In this document: piece after piece, positions 39,383-50,121 of the stretch
Numbering within the stretch: the stretch's first letter is position 1
How the letters are laid out: every line of letters begins with the position of its first letter
NCBI GenBank assembly: GCA_937967505.1
Contig: CALCJM010000132.1
Location: 1-64,000, forward strand
Length of the DNA: 64,000 nt
Direction: 5' to 3'
DNA from: an uncultured Pirellulaceae bacterium
GTDB taxonomy: Bacteria; Planctomycetota; Planctomycetia; Pirellulales; Pirellulaceae
Position numbers and translations under genes: made by a program
Notes under the pieces: generated by a model
Database searches by the model: none
What the model saw: only the letters and a program-made list of their open reading frames with translations
What the model was told of the DNA's origin: nothing

Positions 39383-39498
39383 GCGACTGGCAGTCAGGAA
39401 TTTACCATCCGTTGCCAACGCTGCCAGCGTCGGAGCGAAGCTGGCAGCATCGCCAGCGGTGAGCTTTCAACTGCCAATCGCCTTGATTGAACGGAACG

Positions 39499-41892
39499 TT
39501 ATTTTACCTTCCGCAAATTGGTGAACGCGACGCGGAATTGCTTTTCACCGTGTTGCGGAAAATCGATCGTGGCGGTCTTCTTTTTACCTGCTCCTGCCAG
39601 GAACGTCACCACACCCACGCCGTAATCCATATGCTCCACATCCAGACCAACCTCAAATGCGTCGGGATCCAGCCGCGATTCAGAAGTCATCGAAGCGTGT
39701 TTTTTTGCCAGTTGAGCCCCGGTCATCATGTCTGCCATCGACGGTAGTGGTTTGACCGGTTTGATGGCTTTGTCCGTTTTAATCAGCCGGCCGCTGTCAG
39801 AGGTGGTTTCCGGTATGCTGCTGTCGCCGGGCGTATCGCGAATTTCGGGCAGGTCGTCCGCCGAATCTTCAAAAAATTGGTCGTCGTTACCGGACCAGTC
39901 CGTCATACGTGACAGCTGTTCCTGGAGGTGTGCGTCGGTCATGCCATGGCGGTTGCGGGGTTCGTAGATCTGCATCTCCGAGCGCGGAAGTTCCATCAAA
40001 AATCGACTGGGAAGTGCCGGCCAGTTACTGCCGCGACGAAAGCGGTTCTGGCAACGCGAAAGCTGGAGCTGATTTTCGGCGCGTGTGATCCCCACGAACA
40101 TTAACCGACGTTCCTCTTCGATTTGGTCATCGTCGTCGCAGCTACGCTCGTGCGGGAGGATACCGTCTTCCATGCCCACCAGATAAACGCAGGGGAATTC
40201 CAAGCCTTTGGCTGCGTGCAATGTCATCAGCGTCACAAAATCTGCTGAGGCCTCCCATGCGTCGGTGTCCGAAACCAGTGCCGTCTGTTCGAGGTAACGT
40301 TCCAGCCCGCCATCCTCGGGGTGTTCCGCGTCGAATTCCTGAGCCGCCACGACCAGTTCGTCAACGTTATTGGCCCGTTCGAATCCTTCCGCGCTGCCGT
40401 CGTCGGTCAACCAGGCCCGATACCCGGTGCGATCCAGAACCGCCTTGATTACGGTTTCGACATCGCTGGTGGCCAGTTCGATCAGGCCGTCGATTAACTG
40501 CACAAACGACTTCAGCTTCGATGATGGCGCGGCTTTGATGGATTCGATTTGATCCACATTGCGGGCCGCTTCGAGCATCGGAATCCCTTTGGCCAAAGCG
40601 TGGTTACGTAGCCTGGCAACGGTGACCTTGCCGATTTTTCGTGATGGCACATTAATTACACGCTCGAACGCAACGCCGTCCGCGTTGTTGTTGATCAGAT
40701 GCAGGTAGGCGACAACACCTTTGATCTCCTTGCGTTGGTAAAACTCGTGGCCGTTGACGATTTGATAGGGAACGCCGGCGGTGCGGAGTGCATGTTCTAG
40801 GGCCCGGGAAAGATAGTTGGTGCGATACAGGATGGCGAAGTCTTGCGGCCGTCGTTCGCCTTTTTGAATGGCAAGTGCAATGCTGTCGGCGATATCGACC
40901 GCCTCGTCTTGCGGCGATGGGTAGGCCACTAGGCGAACCGGCGCGCCTTCTTCGTTGTCCGTGACCAGCGACTTTTTCTTCCGCCGCGAATTATTGGCGA
41001 TCAGTTGATCGGCGATCCGCAAAATTGCTTTTGTCGACCGGTAGTTCTGTTCAAGTCGAACGACCGCGACATCGGGATAGTCTTTTTCAAATTCCAGAAT
41101 ATTACGAATGTTTGCCCCGCGCCACCCGTAAATTGACTGGTCCGGGTCACCGGTGACGCTCAGGTTCTGGTTGTTGTGATTCAGCAGGCGGATCAATTGA
41201 TATTGGGCGATGTTGGTATCCTGATACTCGTCGACCAACATGTATTGGAACCGGTGATCGAGTGCCGACCGGAGTTCGGGATTCTGCTTCAGCAGTTCGA
41301 CCGTCAGCGATAACAGATCATCAAAGTCAACGCCGTTGGACATCTGTAGCAGTTTTTGATATTCCGGGTAGACTTTGGCAACAATGTTGTCCATGACATT
41401 GCCGGTGCGCGGTTTGAAATTCTCGGGGGTGACGGCGACATTTTTGACGTTACTGATTTCGCCGGCAACGGCACCGGCCGAGTAATGCCGGAGATCGACC
41501 TCGGTGTTTTCGATTGCCTGCTTGACGACCTTTTGCGAATCCCCCATGTCATAAATGGTAAAGTTCTCGCGCAGGCCCACCATTGGCGCGTGCACACGGA
41601 GCAATCGTGAGCAAAACCGGTGAAACGTACCGGCCCAGGCAAGATTATCCGGTGCCAGCAACGCCAAACGTTTGCGCATCTCATCAGCGGCCTTGTTGGT
41701 GAAGGTCAGAGCCAAGATCTGTTGAGAGGGGATCCCGTTTTGAATCATGTACGCGATGCGATGGGTGATCACGCGCGTCTTGCCACTGCCGGGGCCGGCG
41801 ATAATTAGTAGCGGTCCGGTGATTTTTTGAACGGCCGATTGCTGGGCTGCGTTGAGCGGGTCAAGCAGTTGTTGGATAGAATGCTGAGGCAT
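39499..41892 (-). CDS. UvrD/PcrA/Rep-type DNA helicase
   Basis: LLIIAGPGSGKTRVITHRIAY, QYMLVDEYQDTN, GDPDQSIYGWRGA, TLHAAKGLEFPCVYLVGME. Confidence 0.95.
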   Translation of the reverse strand: MPQHSIQQLLDPLNAAQQSAVQKITGPLLIIAGPGSGKTRVITHRIAYMIQNGIPSQQILALTFTNKAADEMRKRLALLAPDNLAWAGTFHRFCSRLLRVHAPMVGLRENFTIYDMGDSQKVVKQAIENTEVDLRHYSAGAVAGEISNVKNVAVTPENFKPRTGNVMDNIVAKVYPEYQKLLQMSNGVDFDDLLSLTVELLKQNPELRSALDHRFQYMLVDEYQDTNIAQYQLIRLLNHNNQNLSVTGDPDQSIYGWRGANIRNILEFEKDYPDVAVVRLEQNYRSTKAILRIADQLIANNSRRKKKSLVTDNEEGAPVRLVAYPSPQDEAVDIADSIALAIQKGERRPQDFAILYRTNYLSRALEHALRTAGVPYQIVNGHEFYQRKEIKGVVAYLHLINNNADGVAFERVINVPSRKIGKVTVARLRNHALAKGIPMLEAARNVDQIESIKAAPSSKLKSFVQLIDGLIELATSDVETVIKAVLDRTGYRAWLTDDGSAEGFERANNVDELVVAAQEFDAEHPEDGGLERYLEQTALVSDTDAWEASADFVTLMTLHAAKGLEFPCVYLVGMEDGILPHERSCDDDDQIEEERRLMFVGITRAENQLQLSRCQNRFRRGSNWPALPSRFLMELPRSEMQIYEPRNRHGMTDAHLQEQLSRMTDWSGNDDQFFEDSADDLPEIRDTPGDSSIPETTSDSGRLIKTDKAIKPVKPLPSMADMMTGAQLAKKHASMTSESRLDPDAFEVGLDVEHMDYGVGVVTFLAGAGKKKTATIDFPQHGEKQFRVAFTNLRKVK

Positions 41893-42126
41893 GGCGGCTG
41901 ATCGGCGAGGGGAATGAGGTGCTAGCAAGGCGGCAGTTTTTTGGTCCGCTTCGCACCCGGTGTTTCCAAATATGGTATATTTGTTTCTTGGACAGGCAAA
42001 GGTGCGAAGTCGGGATTGGTTCGATTCTGGCGTTTGCGAGCCAGACGAGTCTTACGCAAATGATTGTGCAAGGTTTAGCCGGTCTGAAAAAACAATTCAT
42101 CACGACTCTATAACGGGAGGGACTCC

Positions 42127-42402
42127 ATGGCTCGTACTCGCATTCCACTTAGTGCTGCAGAAGAAGAAACACGTAACTTGCGTGAAAAACTGGACCTGAG
42201 CACCGCCGAAATCGGCTTGACCGTCCGCACGACCAATTGCCTTGAAGAGAAAGGTATTTTTAGTGTGCGCGATTTGTTGAACACCACTCGTGCCGATCTG
42301 TTAAGCATCTCCAATTTTGGCGAAAAAACGTTGGAGGAAGTTTTTAAATCCCTGGAAGACATCGGGTTTTATCGTCCCGGCCAGGATGTGAAGCCGCGTT
42401 AG
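42127..42402 (+). CDS. Stand-alone RNA polymerase alpha-subunit C-terminal-domain-like protein
   Basis: LDLSTAEIGLTVRTTNCLEEKGIFSVRDLLNTTRADLLSISNFGEKTLEEVFKSLEDIGF; RBS cgggaggg; only 91 aa. Confidence 0.85.
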   Translation: MARTRIPLSAAEEETRNLREKLDLSTAEIGLTVRTTNCLEEKGIFSVRDLLNTTRADLLSISNFGEKTLEEVFKSLEDIGFYRPGQDVKPR

Positions 42403-42467
42403 AAAACAGCGGCAGAAAGCATCATCAGGAACTTTACACCTTGCAAGTGCTAAGTGCTTTGAACAGC

Positions 42468-42497
42468 AGCCGGGTCCGATCAGAGCCCGGCTTTTTT
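42468..42497 (+). terminator. Rho-independent terminator
   Basis: AGCCGGG...CCCGGCTTTTTT. Confidence 0.85.
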
Positions 42498-42919
42498 GTT
42501 GGGTTTGAACAGTCCACCAAAAATTGGTCGAGCGTTGTTGGTGCTCTGCCGGGCAGATCCTGAATCCTGTTGCAGGATTGGGCTCGTATCCGGCCGGAGT
42601 CCAAGAGAACGGTTGAAACCAAGGGAACAGTTGAGGCCATCAACGGACGCAACCAGTCGCAACCGACGACAGTGTCCGGAGTGCGATTTGCAGTCCTACA
42701 ACCGGTTCTCCCGTCAAGTTCGAGCCTATCGTGGCGCAAAAGGCCCGGGAAGGGCTGCGAATCGACGTTGATTGGGGTTTGACACGTTTTTTCACGAATC
42801 TAAAATGATAGCACGGGTTTAAACTAACAGCTTCAGCTCGGTCGTTACTTGCTCTGAATGAACTCCGTAAATTCCAGACCTGTGTTTCGGGTCGGTAAAA
42901 TTCAATCACAGGAAAAGCT

Positions 42920-43153
42920 ATGTTTGGTTTGGGTACTCCCGAGCTCTTGATTGTGCTGGGTGTTTTCATTCTCCTTTTTGGAGGTGCGAAGCTACCGGGG
43001 TTGATGCGCAATATGGGGCGCAGCATCAACGAGTTTAAAGCGGGGATGCAAGAAAAACCCGTGCCGAAAAACATCGATAAACCAGAAAGCTCCGGTTCCG
43101 CCGAAGAACCGCCGGCCGAAGAAAAACCACAGGCCGAAAAGAGAGTTGGGTGA
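42920..43153 (+). CDS. tatA: Sec-independent translocase TatA/E family
   Basis: MFGLGTPELLIVLGVFILLFGGAKLPGLMRNMGRSINEFKAGM. Confidence 0.9.
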   Translation: MFGLGTPELLIVLGVFILLFGGAKLPGLMRNMGRSINEFKAGMQEKPVPKNIDKPESSGSAEEPPAEEKPQAEKRVG

Positions 43154-43241
43154 GCCTGAGATTCAATTCCACGGTCGTGGATAATGACGAACCAACCCCA
43201 GATACTCTTCGCCTGTTGCCCATTTTATATTCTGAAGTCGC

Positions 43242-43526
43242 ATGCTGCCGTTTAATATTGGTTTTGGAGAAATGGCGCTGATCGGCGTAATTGCCGTGAT
43301 GCTCTTTGGCAGCCGCCTTCCGGAAGTCGCCAGTCAACTGGGCAAGTCGTATCAGCAGTTTCGCAAAGGGCTGGATGAGATTAAATCCAGTATCAAAACG
43401 GACGTCGATCTGGACATCAATTCCGGTCCCGGCAGTGTGGGCCTGCCTGATTATTCTCAACAGCCCGCCGACGACTATGATGCCCCTGCAACCCCGGTGT
43501 TCGATGCGCCCGAGGATGAAGAATAG
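43242..43526 (+). CDS. Second TatA/B family protein
   Basis: MLPFNIGFGEMALIGVIAVMLFGSRLPEVASQLGKSYQQFRKGLDEIKSS. Confidence 0.85.
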   Translation: MLPFNIGFGEMALIGVIAVMLFGSRLPEVASQLGKSYQQFRKGLDEIKSSIKTDVDLDINSGPGSVGLPDYSQQPADDYDAPATPVFDAPEDEE

Positions 43527-43574
43527 CGATTGATGCCCCAAGGTGCAGACCGCCAGCGGCACCGAAGATCTCCG

Positions 43575-44000
43575 TCAGGAGATCTTCAGACCTGCGATCG
43601 AAGCCGCCGCAAGTTTCTTCCGGATCGCGTTAATCTCTGTGCTGGCGTAAGGGGTCAGCGGCTGATACCCCCAGACCGGATTGGGCCACGCGCAATCATC
43701 GACAAACCGCACGATATGATGCACATGCAATTGGGGTGTCATATTGCCCAGCGCCGCCACGTTCAGCTTATCACCGGAAAACACCCGCTTGATGGCGACG
43801 GAGAATCGTCGGGATTCTTCGCACAATTGCTGGTAGTCGGACAATTCCAGATCAATCGCGTCCTTGATGTTGTGGCGTTGCGGCACCAGTACAAACCACC
43901 GGTACGCGGAATCGTTGATCAGCAACACCAGCGACAATGGAAATGCGCCAATTTCGATGCCGTCGCGCTCAAGATCGGGATGGAGTTTAAATTTGGCCAC
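43575..44000 (-). CDS. HIT family protein
   Basis: NMTPQLHVHHIVRF (HxHxH). Confidence 0.8.
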   Translation of the reverse strand: MAKFKLHPDLERDGIEIGAFPLSLVLLINDSAYRWFVLVPQRHNIKDAIDLELSDYQQLCEESRRFSVAIKRVFSGDKLNVAALGNMTPQLHVHHIVRFVDDCAWPNPVWGYQPLTPYASTEINAIRKKLAAASIAGLKIS

Positions 44001-44013
44001 GACGGCATCCGTT

Positions 44014-45954
44014 CTATCGAGGTCGCTTTATCAGCAACAGTTTTTTGTTTTTCATGAAATAGTCCGCCTGTGCGACAACCTGATACCCCTCCGGTAGCTG
44101 CTGTTGCAGTTCGGGTAGATCATCCACGGTGGTAATTAACGGTGCATCCGGATTGCGTAACACAAATTGACGCACGCCGGGGCGCGGTTTCGGCTGCCAG
44201 AATTTTCGTGCAACCGGTTCGTTGGCGGAGGCGGATGGTTGACGCTCAAGTTCATACACCGGGCGGCCGGCATAAAACACCCATGAAGATTCGAGGCAAC
44301 CAAAGCTGGCCACTTTGATATGTGCGGGCAGTTTTCTTACGTGGCTGAGAATCTTCTGATTGTTTTGAAGTGCGGCGATCTGGCCGGTGCCGTAGCCAAA
44401 CAACGCCAACGCAAATAGGGCCGCACAAACCGTGAAGTTGGCGATGGCCTGACGCGACCGGTTGCGCAGTTGCAACAGTAGGCCCAAGGCCCCTGCCGCA
44501 ACGATGGGGATACCAATGGCAGCCAGCTGGACGGATTCCAGATAACGCTCTCCGGCGACCCATAATCCCAGCGCGATCGCCCCCCCCGTCAACAGGGTTG
44601 TCACAAACGCCGCCGGCATCCACCACCGGGCGAGCAGCCTTGGTTGCCGCATCCATTGCACCAGGCAGGCTGACGTCAGGATCGCAAGGCCGGGGTAGCA
44701 GGGGGTGATGTAGCTGGGCAATTTCGTCCGGGCCAGCGTGAACAGTGACACCTGTACGCCTACCCAGCACATCATCAATACTAGGCCGGGGTGAGTGCAC
44801 ACAAAGGACCGATTGCCTGACCGGGCATCACGGGCGAGTCGCTGGAGGATCAGCGCGACAGGTAACCAGAACAATGACCAAGGAAAAAAACCAAATAAAA
44901 TGGCAACCGGATAGTACCAGACACCGCCGCTGTGATTCTCAAAAGCAGTCGTTGACCGACCCAGATGCTCAGTCAGGAAAAAGATGCGCAGGAAATCTCC
45001 TTCGGTTCTCACGCCCACCCAAACATACCATGGCAGCGCAATCGCCAGAGCAACCAACCCCAACAACAGGGGGCGCATCGCCAAAGTCGTTTTGAAAAAG
45101 TGAACTGGATGGAATGCCTTGGTGACTGTCAGCAAAAATGTAGTGGTGTCGGCGAGGAACCCCGGTGGTTGCATGGTATGCGCTGTGGTTGGCAAAAAAA
45201 ACGCCTGTCGCATCAACAGCAGGTACATGCCAATGATCGCCATGGGCATCAAAAGACCGATTGGGCCCTTGGTCAGAATCGCTAACCCCATGCCGATTCC
45301 CACCAGCAACAACCAGCGCGTCCCTAAATGTTTGAAATCGACCGTCGGTGCCAGGTTGGTCGTGCTTGCTTCAGAGACTTTTGAGCGATGCAGTTGGTGG
45401 GAGTGCTTGTCGCGCGTCGCTCCCATCACAAACGAAAACAGTGTTGCCGTACTGAAAAAAATTAGTGCTGCATCCGGTGTTGCCGCACGGGACGCCACGA
45501 CAAACATGACGCTTGAGGTCAGTGCCAAGCCGCTGAGTGTGGCCGTTGTCTGGTCGAATAACCGGCGGGCGATCCCGTAGGTAAGCGCGACGGTACCGAC
45601 ACTCAACAGCGCGGACCAAAATCGGGCCGACCATTCATTGACGCCAAACAACCGATAGGCGGACATCATCAACCAGTATAGCATCACCGGTTTCTGATAT
45701 CGCAATTCGTCATTGAAGATCGGTACTACCCAGTCCCCGCGCTGCATCATTTCTGCTGCACAGCCGGCATTGCGAGGCTCATCGCGGTCCCACAACTGGC
45801 AGGCACCCAACTGGAGAAAGAAGATCGTCGTTGCACTTAAAATAACTACCGCCAGGCCAAAGTGCGTCTGCCATCCTCGCGCGGATTTTGTCAGCGCATT
45901 GGAGGTAGTTGAATTGGAGGCAGTGAAATTAGAACGGGTTTTAGTGGGGAACAC
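44014..45954 (-). CDS. ArnT/GT39-like glycosyltransferase
   Basis: LWDRDEPRNAGCAAEMMQRGDWVVPIFNDELRYQKPVMLYWLM: typical ArnT/PMT N-terminus; multi-TM. Confidence 0.9.
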   Translation of the reverse strand: MFPTKTRSNFTASNSTTSNALTKSARGWQTHFGLAVVILSATTIFFLQLGACQLWDRDEPRNAGCAAEMMQRGDWVVPIFNDELRYQKPVMLYWLMMSAYRLFGVNEWSARFWSALLSVGTVALTYGIARRLFDQTTATLSGLALTSSVMFVVASRAATPDAALIFFSTATLFSFVMGATRDKHSHQLHRSKVSEASTTNLAPTVDFKHLGTRWLLLVGIGMGLAILTKGPIGLLMPMAIIGMYLLLMRQAFFLPTTAHTMQPPGFLADTTTFLLTVTKAFHPVHFFKTTLAMRPLLLGLVALAIALPWYVWVGVRTEGDFLRIFFLTEHLGRSTTAFENHSGGVWYYPVAILFGFFPWSLFWLPVALILQRLARDARSGNRSFVCTHPGLVLMMCWVGVQVSLFTLARTKLPSYITPCYPGLAILTSACLVQWMRQPRLLARWWMPAAFVTTLLTGGAIALGLWVAGERYLESVQLAAIGIPIVAAGALGLLLQLRNRSRQAIANFTVCAALFALALFGYGTGQIAALQNNQKILSHVRKLPAHIKVASFGCLESSWVFYAGRPVYELERQPSASANEPVARKFWQPKPRPGVRQFVLRNPDAPLITTVDDLPELQQQLPEGYQVVAQADYFMKNKKLLLIKRPR

Positions 45955-46035
45955 GTTTTGACAATCTGCGTCGATTTTTGGCTACTTGCGATAGCCTGGG
46001 CAGGAACCGATTCTGTGAAGATGGACCAAATTATT

Positions 46036-46866
46036 TTACCGGACGGGGATAGATTGGGCCAAGATCATTCTGGCGGCGTCCAAAAACTGTTCCAGTCGTC
46101 GGGGGCATAGGCTGTTTTTACGAGTCTCGTGCCTGCCGGCCTGAGGAGCCGTCGATACGTTTTCCCGGCAGACCGCACCACGTACTCCGATCAAGTCTGC
46201 CCCGGTGGCAGCGGCCTGCACCAGATCAGCGATCTCGATCGATCCGGCCAGCACACCTGTCATGCCGGCCGCACGCGCCTGTTGGAATAGCCCCTGACAG
46301 GTTTCGGATGAATAGTGTGCGAAAGTGTTGCCGCTGTTTTTGTCGAACGTATCAAGCAATAGCACCGACAGTCCATCGTCCCCCAGATCGTGCAGGTCAC
46401 CGATCAGTTTCTCTGCCTGAGATGGTGACAACAAATCGACGTAGATGACCAACACTCGACGGACGTGAGTGGGCACCAATGAAAAAAAGTCTTGCAGGGG
46501 CTGGCGTACTGCGCTGCTGCGCGAATACCCGGACAGGCCAACCTTGACGAACGCTACTGCTGACCAGTTAATCTTTTCCAGTTCGTTCGTTGAAAACGCG
46601 GTGTGCGCTGATCTCGATGTGTGGATATGGTCTTGTTGGGGGGGCAGAAGGTGAGGGGCGAGGGACCACTGATGCAGTTCACCGCAAGCGATACTGACAC
46701 GCATCCGGCGAGTGATTGTGGTAATCGCCGCAATCACTTCGTTGGCCACCGCGCTGCCTGCAAATCCGAGTGCACCAGCCGATGGATCTTTTAGATCAAC
46801 GATCGATACGTCGGGACAGGCGGCGACGATCCGGGCTTCGGCAGAATCTTTTACGCTGATCAACAT
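46036..46866 (-). CDS. mfnB: (5-formylfuran-3-yl)methyl phosphate synthase (MfnB, DUF556)
   Basis: MLISVKDSAEARIVAACPDVSIVDLKDPSAGALG...VKVGLSG...LLDTFDKN...GSIEIADL...IGVRGAVC. Confidence 0.88.
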   Translation of the reverse strand: MLISVKDSAEARIVAACPDVSIVDLKDPSAGALGFAGSAVANEVIAAITTITRRMRVSIACGELHQWSLAPHLLPPQQDHIHTSRSAHTAFSTNELEKINWSAVAFVKVGLSGYSRSSAVRQPLQDFFSLVPTHVRRVLVIYVDLLSPSQAEKLIGDLHDLGDDGLSVLLLDTFDKNSGNTFAHYSSETCQGLFQQARAAGMTGVLAGSIEIADLVQAAATGADLIGVRGAVCRENVSTAPQAGRHETRKNSLCPRRLEQFLDAARMILAQSIPVR

Positions 46867-47001
46867 GGGGCGCGCGAGGGCTTGCGTTTCTTTGGGGGGG
46901 CAATGGCGGACGTGAGGGAGGCAGACGGGTACCAATATCTGCGGGGTTCCGTAAAATCTCGGGATCAAATCGAACGCCCCTCATCATCTCAAGCTTTTAT
47001 T

Positions 47002-48198
47002 ATGGCAGATGCCCGCGAGTTTCAACACATCACCGACGAACAATCTCTGGAGGAGTTTTGCAGGGAAGCAGCCAAGAGTCGCTATATCGGGTTTGATACC
47101 GAATTCGTGAGCGAAAACTGCTTCCGCCCACAGTTGTGTTTGATCCAGGTTTCGACGGAATCCACATTTGCGATCATCGACACGATGGCGGTCAAAAACA
47201 TCAATGTGTTTTGGAAAATGTTGTGTGAGGGCAACCATATTACGATTGTCCATGCCGCGCGCGAAGAGTTTCTGTTTTGCTTTCGCAGTTTCGGCAAATG
47301 GCCGTCGCGTTTGTTTGATGTGCAACTGGCTGCCGGATTGATCGGGTACGAGTACCCGGCCTCCTACGGTAATCTGGTGAACCGGACGATCGGGAAAATA
47401 ATCGACAAGGGCGAAACACGCACGGACTGGCGGCAGCGACCGCTGACCAAAAGCCAGATCGCTTACGCCCTGGAGGATGTCGTTCATCTTTGGCCTGTTT
47501 ATAAAAAACTGTGTAAGAGTCTGGACAAGCGCGGGCGTCTGCGTTGGATGGAATCCGAAATGTGTGATTGGCAACAGGCGCTGGAGGAAACCGTGACCAA
47601 GCCCCAATGGCGACGCGTTTCGGGAACCGCGCGACTCAAACCCAACCAGCTGGCGATTGTGAAAGAACTGTGGCTGTGGCGGGAGGAGGAAGCCGAACGC
47701 CGCAACCGGTCGGCGAAACGAACTCTGGCCGACGATCTGATCGTTGAATTGGCGCGACGAGGCACCAGTCAACAGAAGCAAATTCGTGCCATTCGCGGTT
47801 TCTCCAACCGGGTGTCGGCCAATTCGATGGACGGTATTTCGACAGCGATCGAGAAGGCGTTGCAGTTGCCCCCCAGCGCACATCCCAAGAAAATTTACAG
47901 CAATAAATCTGTGAATCTGGGATTACTGGGTCAGTTCGTGACAACGGCGATGAATGTGGTCTGTCATGAACAACAGATTGCGTCAGCGCTGGTCGGGACA
48001 GCCCAAGAGGTACGTGATCTGGCGGCGATTAAACTTGGCTTGCTGTCCAACAAAAAACAACAGCGTCTTGAGAAAGGTTGGCGAGCCGAAATTGTTGGCC
48101 AGCTGATTCAGCGTGTGCTGGCCGGAAAAGTCGCGATTCGTGTTGGTGACGCGAAAAGTGACCAACCGCTGGTGATGGAAGAAATTGGCAAAGTCTAA
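47002..48198 (+). CDS. rnd: Ribonuclease D
   Basis: YIGFDTEFVSENCFRPQLCLIQVST; HAAREEF; KSQIAYALEDVVHLWPVYKKL; HRDC-like C-terminus. Confidence 0.92.
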   Translation: MADAREFQHITDEQSLEEFCREAAKSRYIGFDTEFVSENCFRPQLCLIQVSTESTFAIIDTMAVKNINVFWKMLCEGNHITIVHAAREEFLFCFRSFGKWPSRLFDVQLAAGLIGYEYPASYGNLVNRTIGKIIDKGETRTDWRQRPLTKSQIAYALEDVVHLWPVYKKLCKSLDKRGRLRWMESEMCDWQQALEETVTKPQWRRVSGTARLKPNQLAIVKELWLWREEEAERRNRSAKRTLADDLIVELARRGTSQQKQIRAIRGFSNRVSANSMDGISTAIEKALQLPPSAHPKKIYSNKSVNLGLLGQFVTTAMNVVCHEQQIASALVGTAQEVRDLAAIKLGLLSNKKQQRLEKGWRAEIVGQLIQRVLAGKVAIRVGDAKSDQPLVMEEIGKV

Positions 48199-48347
48199 AG
48201 GTTGGGTGGATGATCGATGATCCAGTGGATAAGCCCGTGGAAGATCCAATCGGTGATCTTGCTGATTCCGGATTGGCGCTTGGTTTTCAGCACTGAATCG
48301 TCAACAATAGGGAATTCTCTGAGCCCACCCCTCTACACGCAGGATTT

Positions 48348-48959
48348 ATGTTTTTCGTTTTCGATGGAGTCGATGGCAGTGGAAAATCCACTCAGGTCGA
48401 TCGGCTATCGCGTTACCTTCAGGCCCACGGCGAAGTGGTCACCTGCAAGGACCCTGGCAGTACTGCGTTGGGTGAGTCGCTGCGGGCGATCCTTCTGGAA
48501 AAAGGGGAAACGCCGATTGACATGCGTTCTGAGATGATGCTGTTCACAACTGCCCGTACGCAATTGGTCCAGGAGGTCATCAAACCGGCACTTCAGCGCG
48601 GTGCGTTTGTGGTACTGGACCGGTTTGTGATGTCGACGGTCGTGTATCAAGGGCACGCCGGAAAACTATCACCCGATGACATTCGTGCCGTTAACCGATT
48701 TGCGACCGACGGGGTCATCCCGAGCCAAATTTTCGTCTTTGATGTGCCCGTTGCTACCGCGATGCAGCGCATCGGTGCGGCGCGTGACCGGATGGAATCA
48801 CGCGGCGACAAGTATTTTTCCGCTGTGCGAAACGGTTTTCTGGCCGAAACGCAAAACGATCCCAATGCTGTGCTGATCGATGGCACAAAATCCATTGATA
48901 TGATTGAGGCAAAGATCCGGACAATCGTCGACCACCTGCTGAAGGACCGGCCACGGTAG
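48348..48959 (+). CDS. tmk: Thymidylate kinase
   Basis: FFVFDGVDGSGKSTQVDRL; VVLDRFVMSTVVYQG. Confidence 0.93.
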   Translation: MFFVFDGVDGSGKSTQVDRLSRYLQAHGEVVTCKDPGSTALGESLRAILLEKGETPIDMRSEMMLFTTARTQLVQEVIKPALQRGAFVVLDRFVMSTVVYQGHAGKLSPDDIRAVNRFATDGVIPSQIFVFDVPVATAMQRIGAARDRMESRGDKYFSAVRNGFLAETQNDPNAVLIDGTKSIDMIEAKIRTIVDHLLKDRPR

Positions 48960-49009
48960 CCCCTCTCCATTTTCGCCCCGGTAACCTGTTTCCCTGTGAA
49001 TGTTTCGTT

Positions 49010-50101
49010 ATGTCTTGGTCTGAAATACTGAACCATCGCTCCGCACTGGAGCGGTTTCAAAAAAGTGTCGCCGGCAATCGTTTGGCCAGCACCTATTTGT
49101 TTGTGGGCAAGGATGGCGTGGGCAAGCACCTGTTTGCGCTTAAGCTGGCCCAGGCGCTTTTGTGTGAAAACAGTCTGCAGGAGCTTAATCCCTGCGGCAG
49201 TTGTTCTTCATGTGCGCAGGTCACTGCCCGAACGCATCCTGATCTGACTTTGGTTTCCAAACCGGCAGACAAGGCCTTTATTCCGCTGGAACTATTTATT
49301 GGTAAACCCGATCATCGTCGCCAATCGGGACTGTGTCACGAGATTGGGTTGAAGCCGTTTCGCGGCGGGCGGAAAATCGCGATTATCGACGATGCAGATT
49401 TCCTGAATGTGGAGGGAGCCAACGCACTGTTGAAAACGCTCGAAGAGCCCCCACCCAATTCGCTGTTGATTCTGATTGGATCCAGCGAGCATAAGCAGAT
49501 TTCGACGATCGTCTCTCGCAGCCAGACCGTGCGTTTTGGGGATCTGACCACGGATGAAGTGGCTACCATTTTGATGCGCATGCCAGACCTGGAAACGGCA
49601 ACGGACGTGAGCGCACTGGCTGCGGTCTCCGGTGGCAGTGTTGCCCGTGCGATCGAACTGGCCGACGACGAGACCTTTCAGTTTCGAAGTGCTTTCCTAG
49701 CCGCCATGGCATCGATTGATCCCGGAAAAGGAGCGTTTGCGGGAGAGGTGTTGGCCTTTGTGGACGGTGCGGGAAAGGATTCGGCGAAAAAACGCGCCCG
49801 TTTGGTGATGGTAGGAGATTTTGCGATTGAGTTTTTGCGCGGCGTGATTTCGGCCGTTCTCGGAACCGACAGCGGCTTGCCCGAATCGCTCCAACGATGT
49901 GCGTCATCTGCTGTAGACCAGATGCAAACTCGCAGGGGACTTTCTGCGCAGCGCATTGCCGAATCCGCCAGCAACGCGATCGAACGTACTATTGAGCTTC
50001 AGTTAGATGTGCGTACCAACGCCACGCCTGCCAACACGGTATCGCCGTGGTTTCGTGATATCGCACGTGTGCTGCACGGCGAAACCTTGGTCCGCAATTG
50101 A
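49010..50101 (+). CDS. holB: DNA polymerase III delta' subunit
   Basis: TYLFVGKDGVGKHLFALKLAQALLC; CGSCSSCAQV; VEGANALLKTLEEPPPNSLLILI. Confidence 0.9.
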   Translation: MSWSEILNHRSALERFQKSVAGNRLASTYLFVGKDGVGKHLFALKLAQALLCENSLQELNPCGSCSSCAQVTARTHPDLTLVSKPADKAFIPLELFIGKPDHRRQSGLCHEIGLKPFRGGRKIAIIDDADFLNVEGANALLKTLEEPPPNSLLILIGSSEHKQISTIVSRSQTVRFGDLTTDEVATILMRMPDLETATDVSALAAVSGGSVARAIELADDETFQFRSAFLAAMASIDPGKGAFAGEVLAFVDGAGKDSAKKRARLVMVGDFAIEFLRGVISAVLGTDSGLPESLQRCASSAVDQMQTRRGLSAQRIAESASNAIERTIELQLDVRTNATPANTVSPWFRDIARVLHGETLVRN

Positions 50102-50121
50102 CCGCATAACTGGCACAGCAA

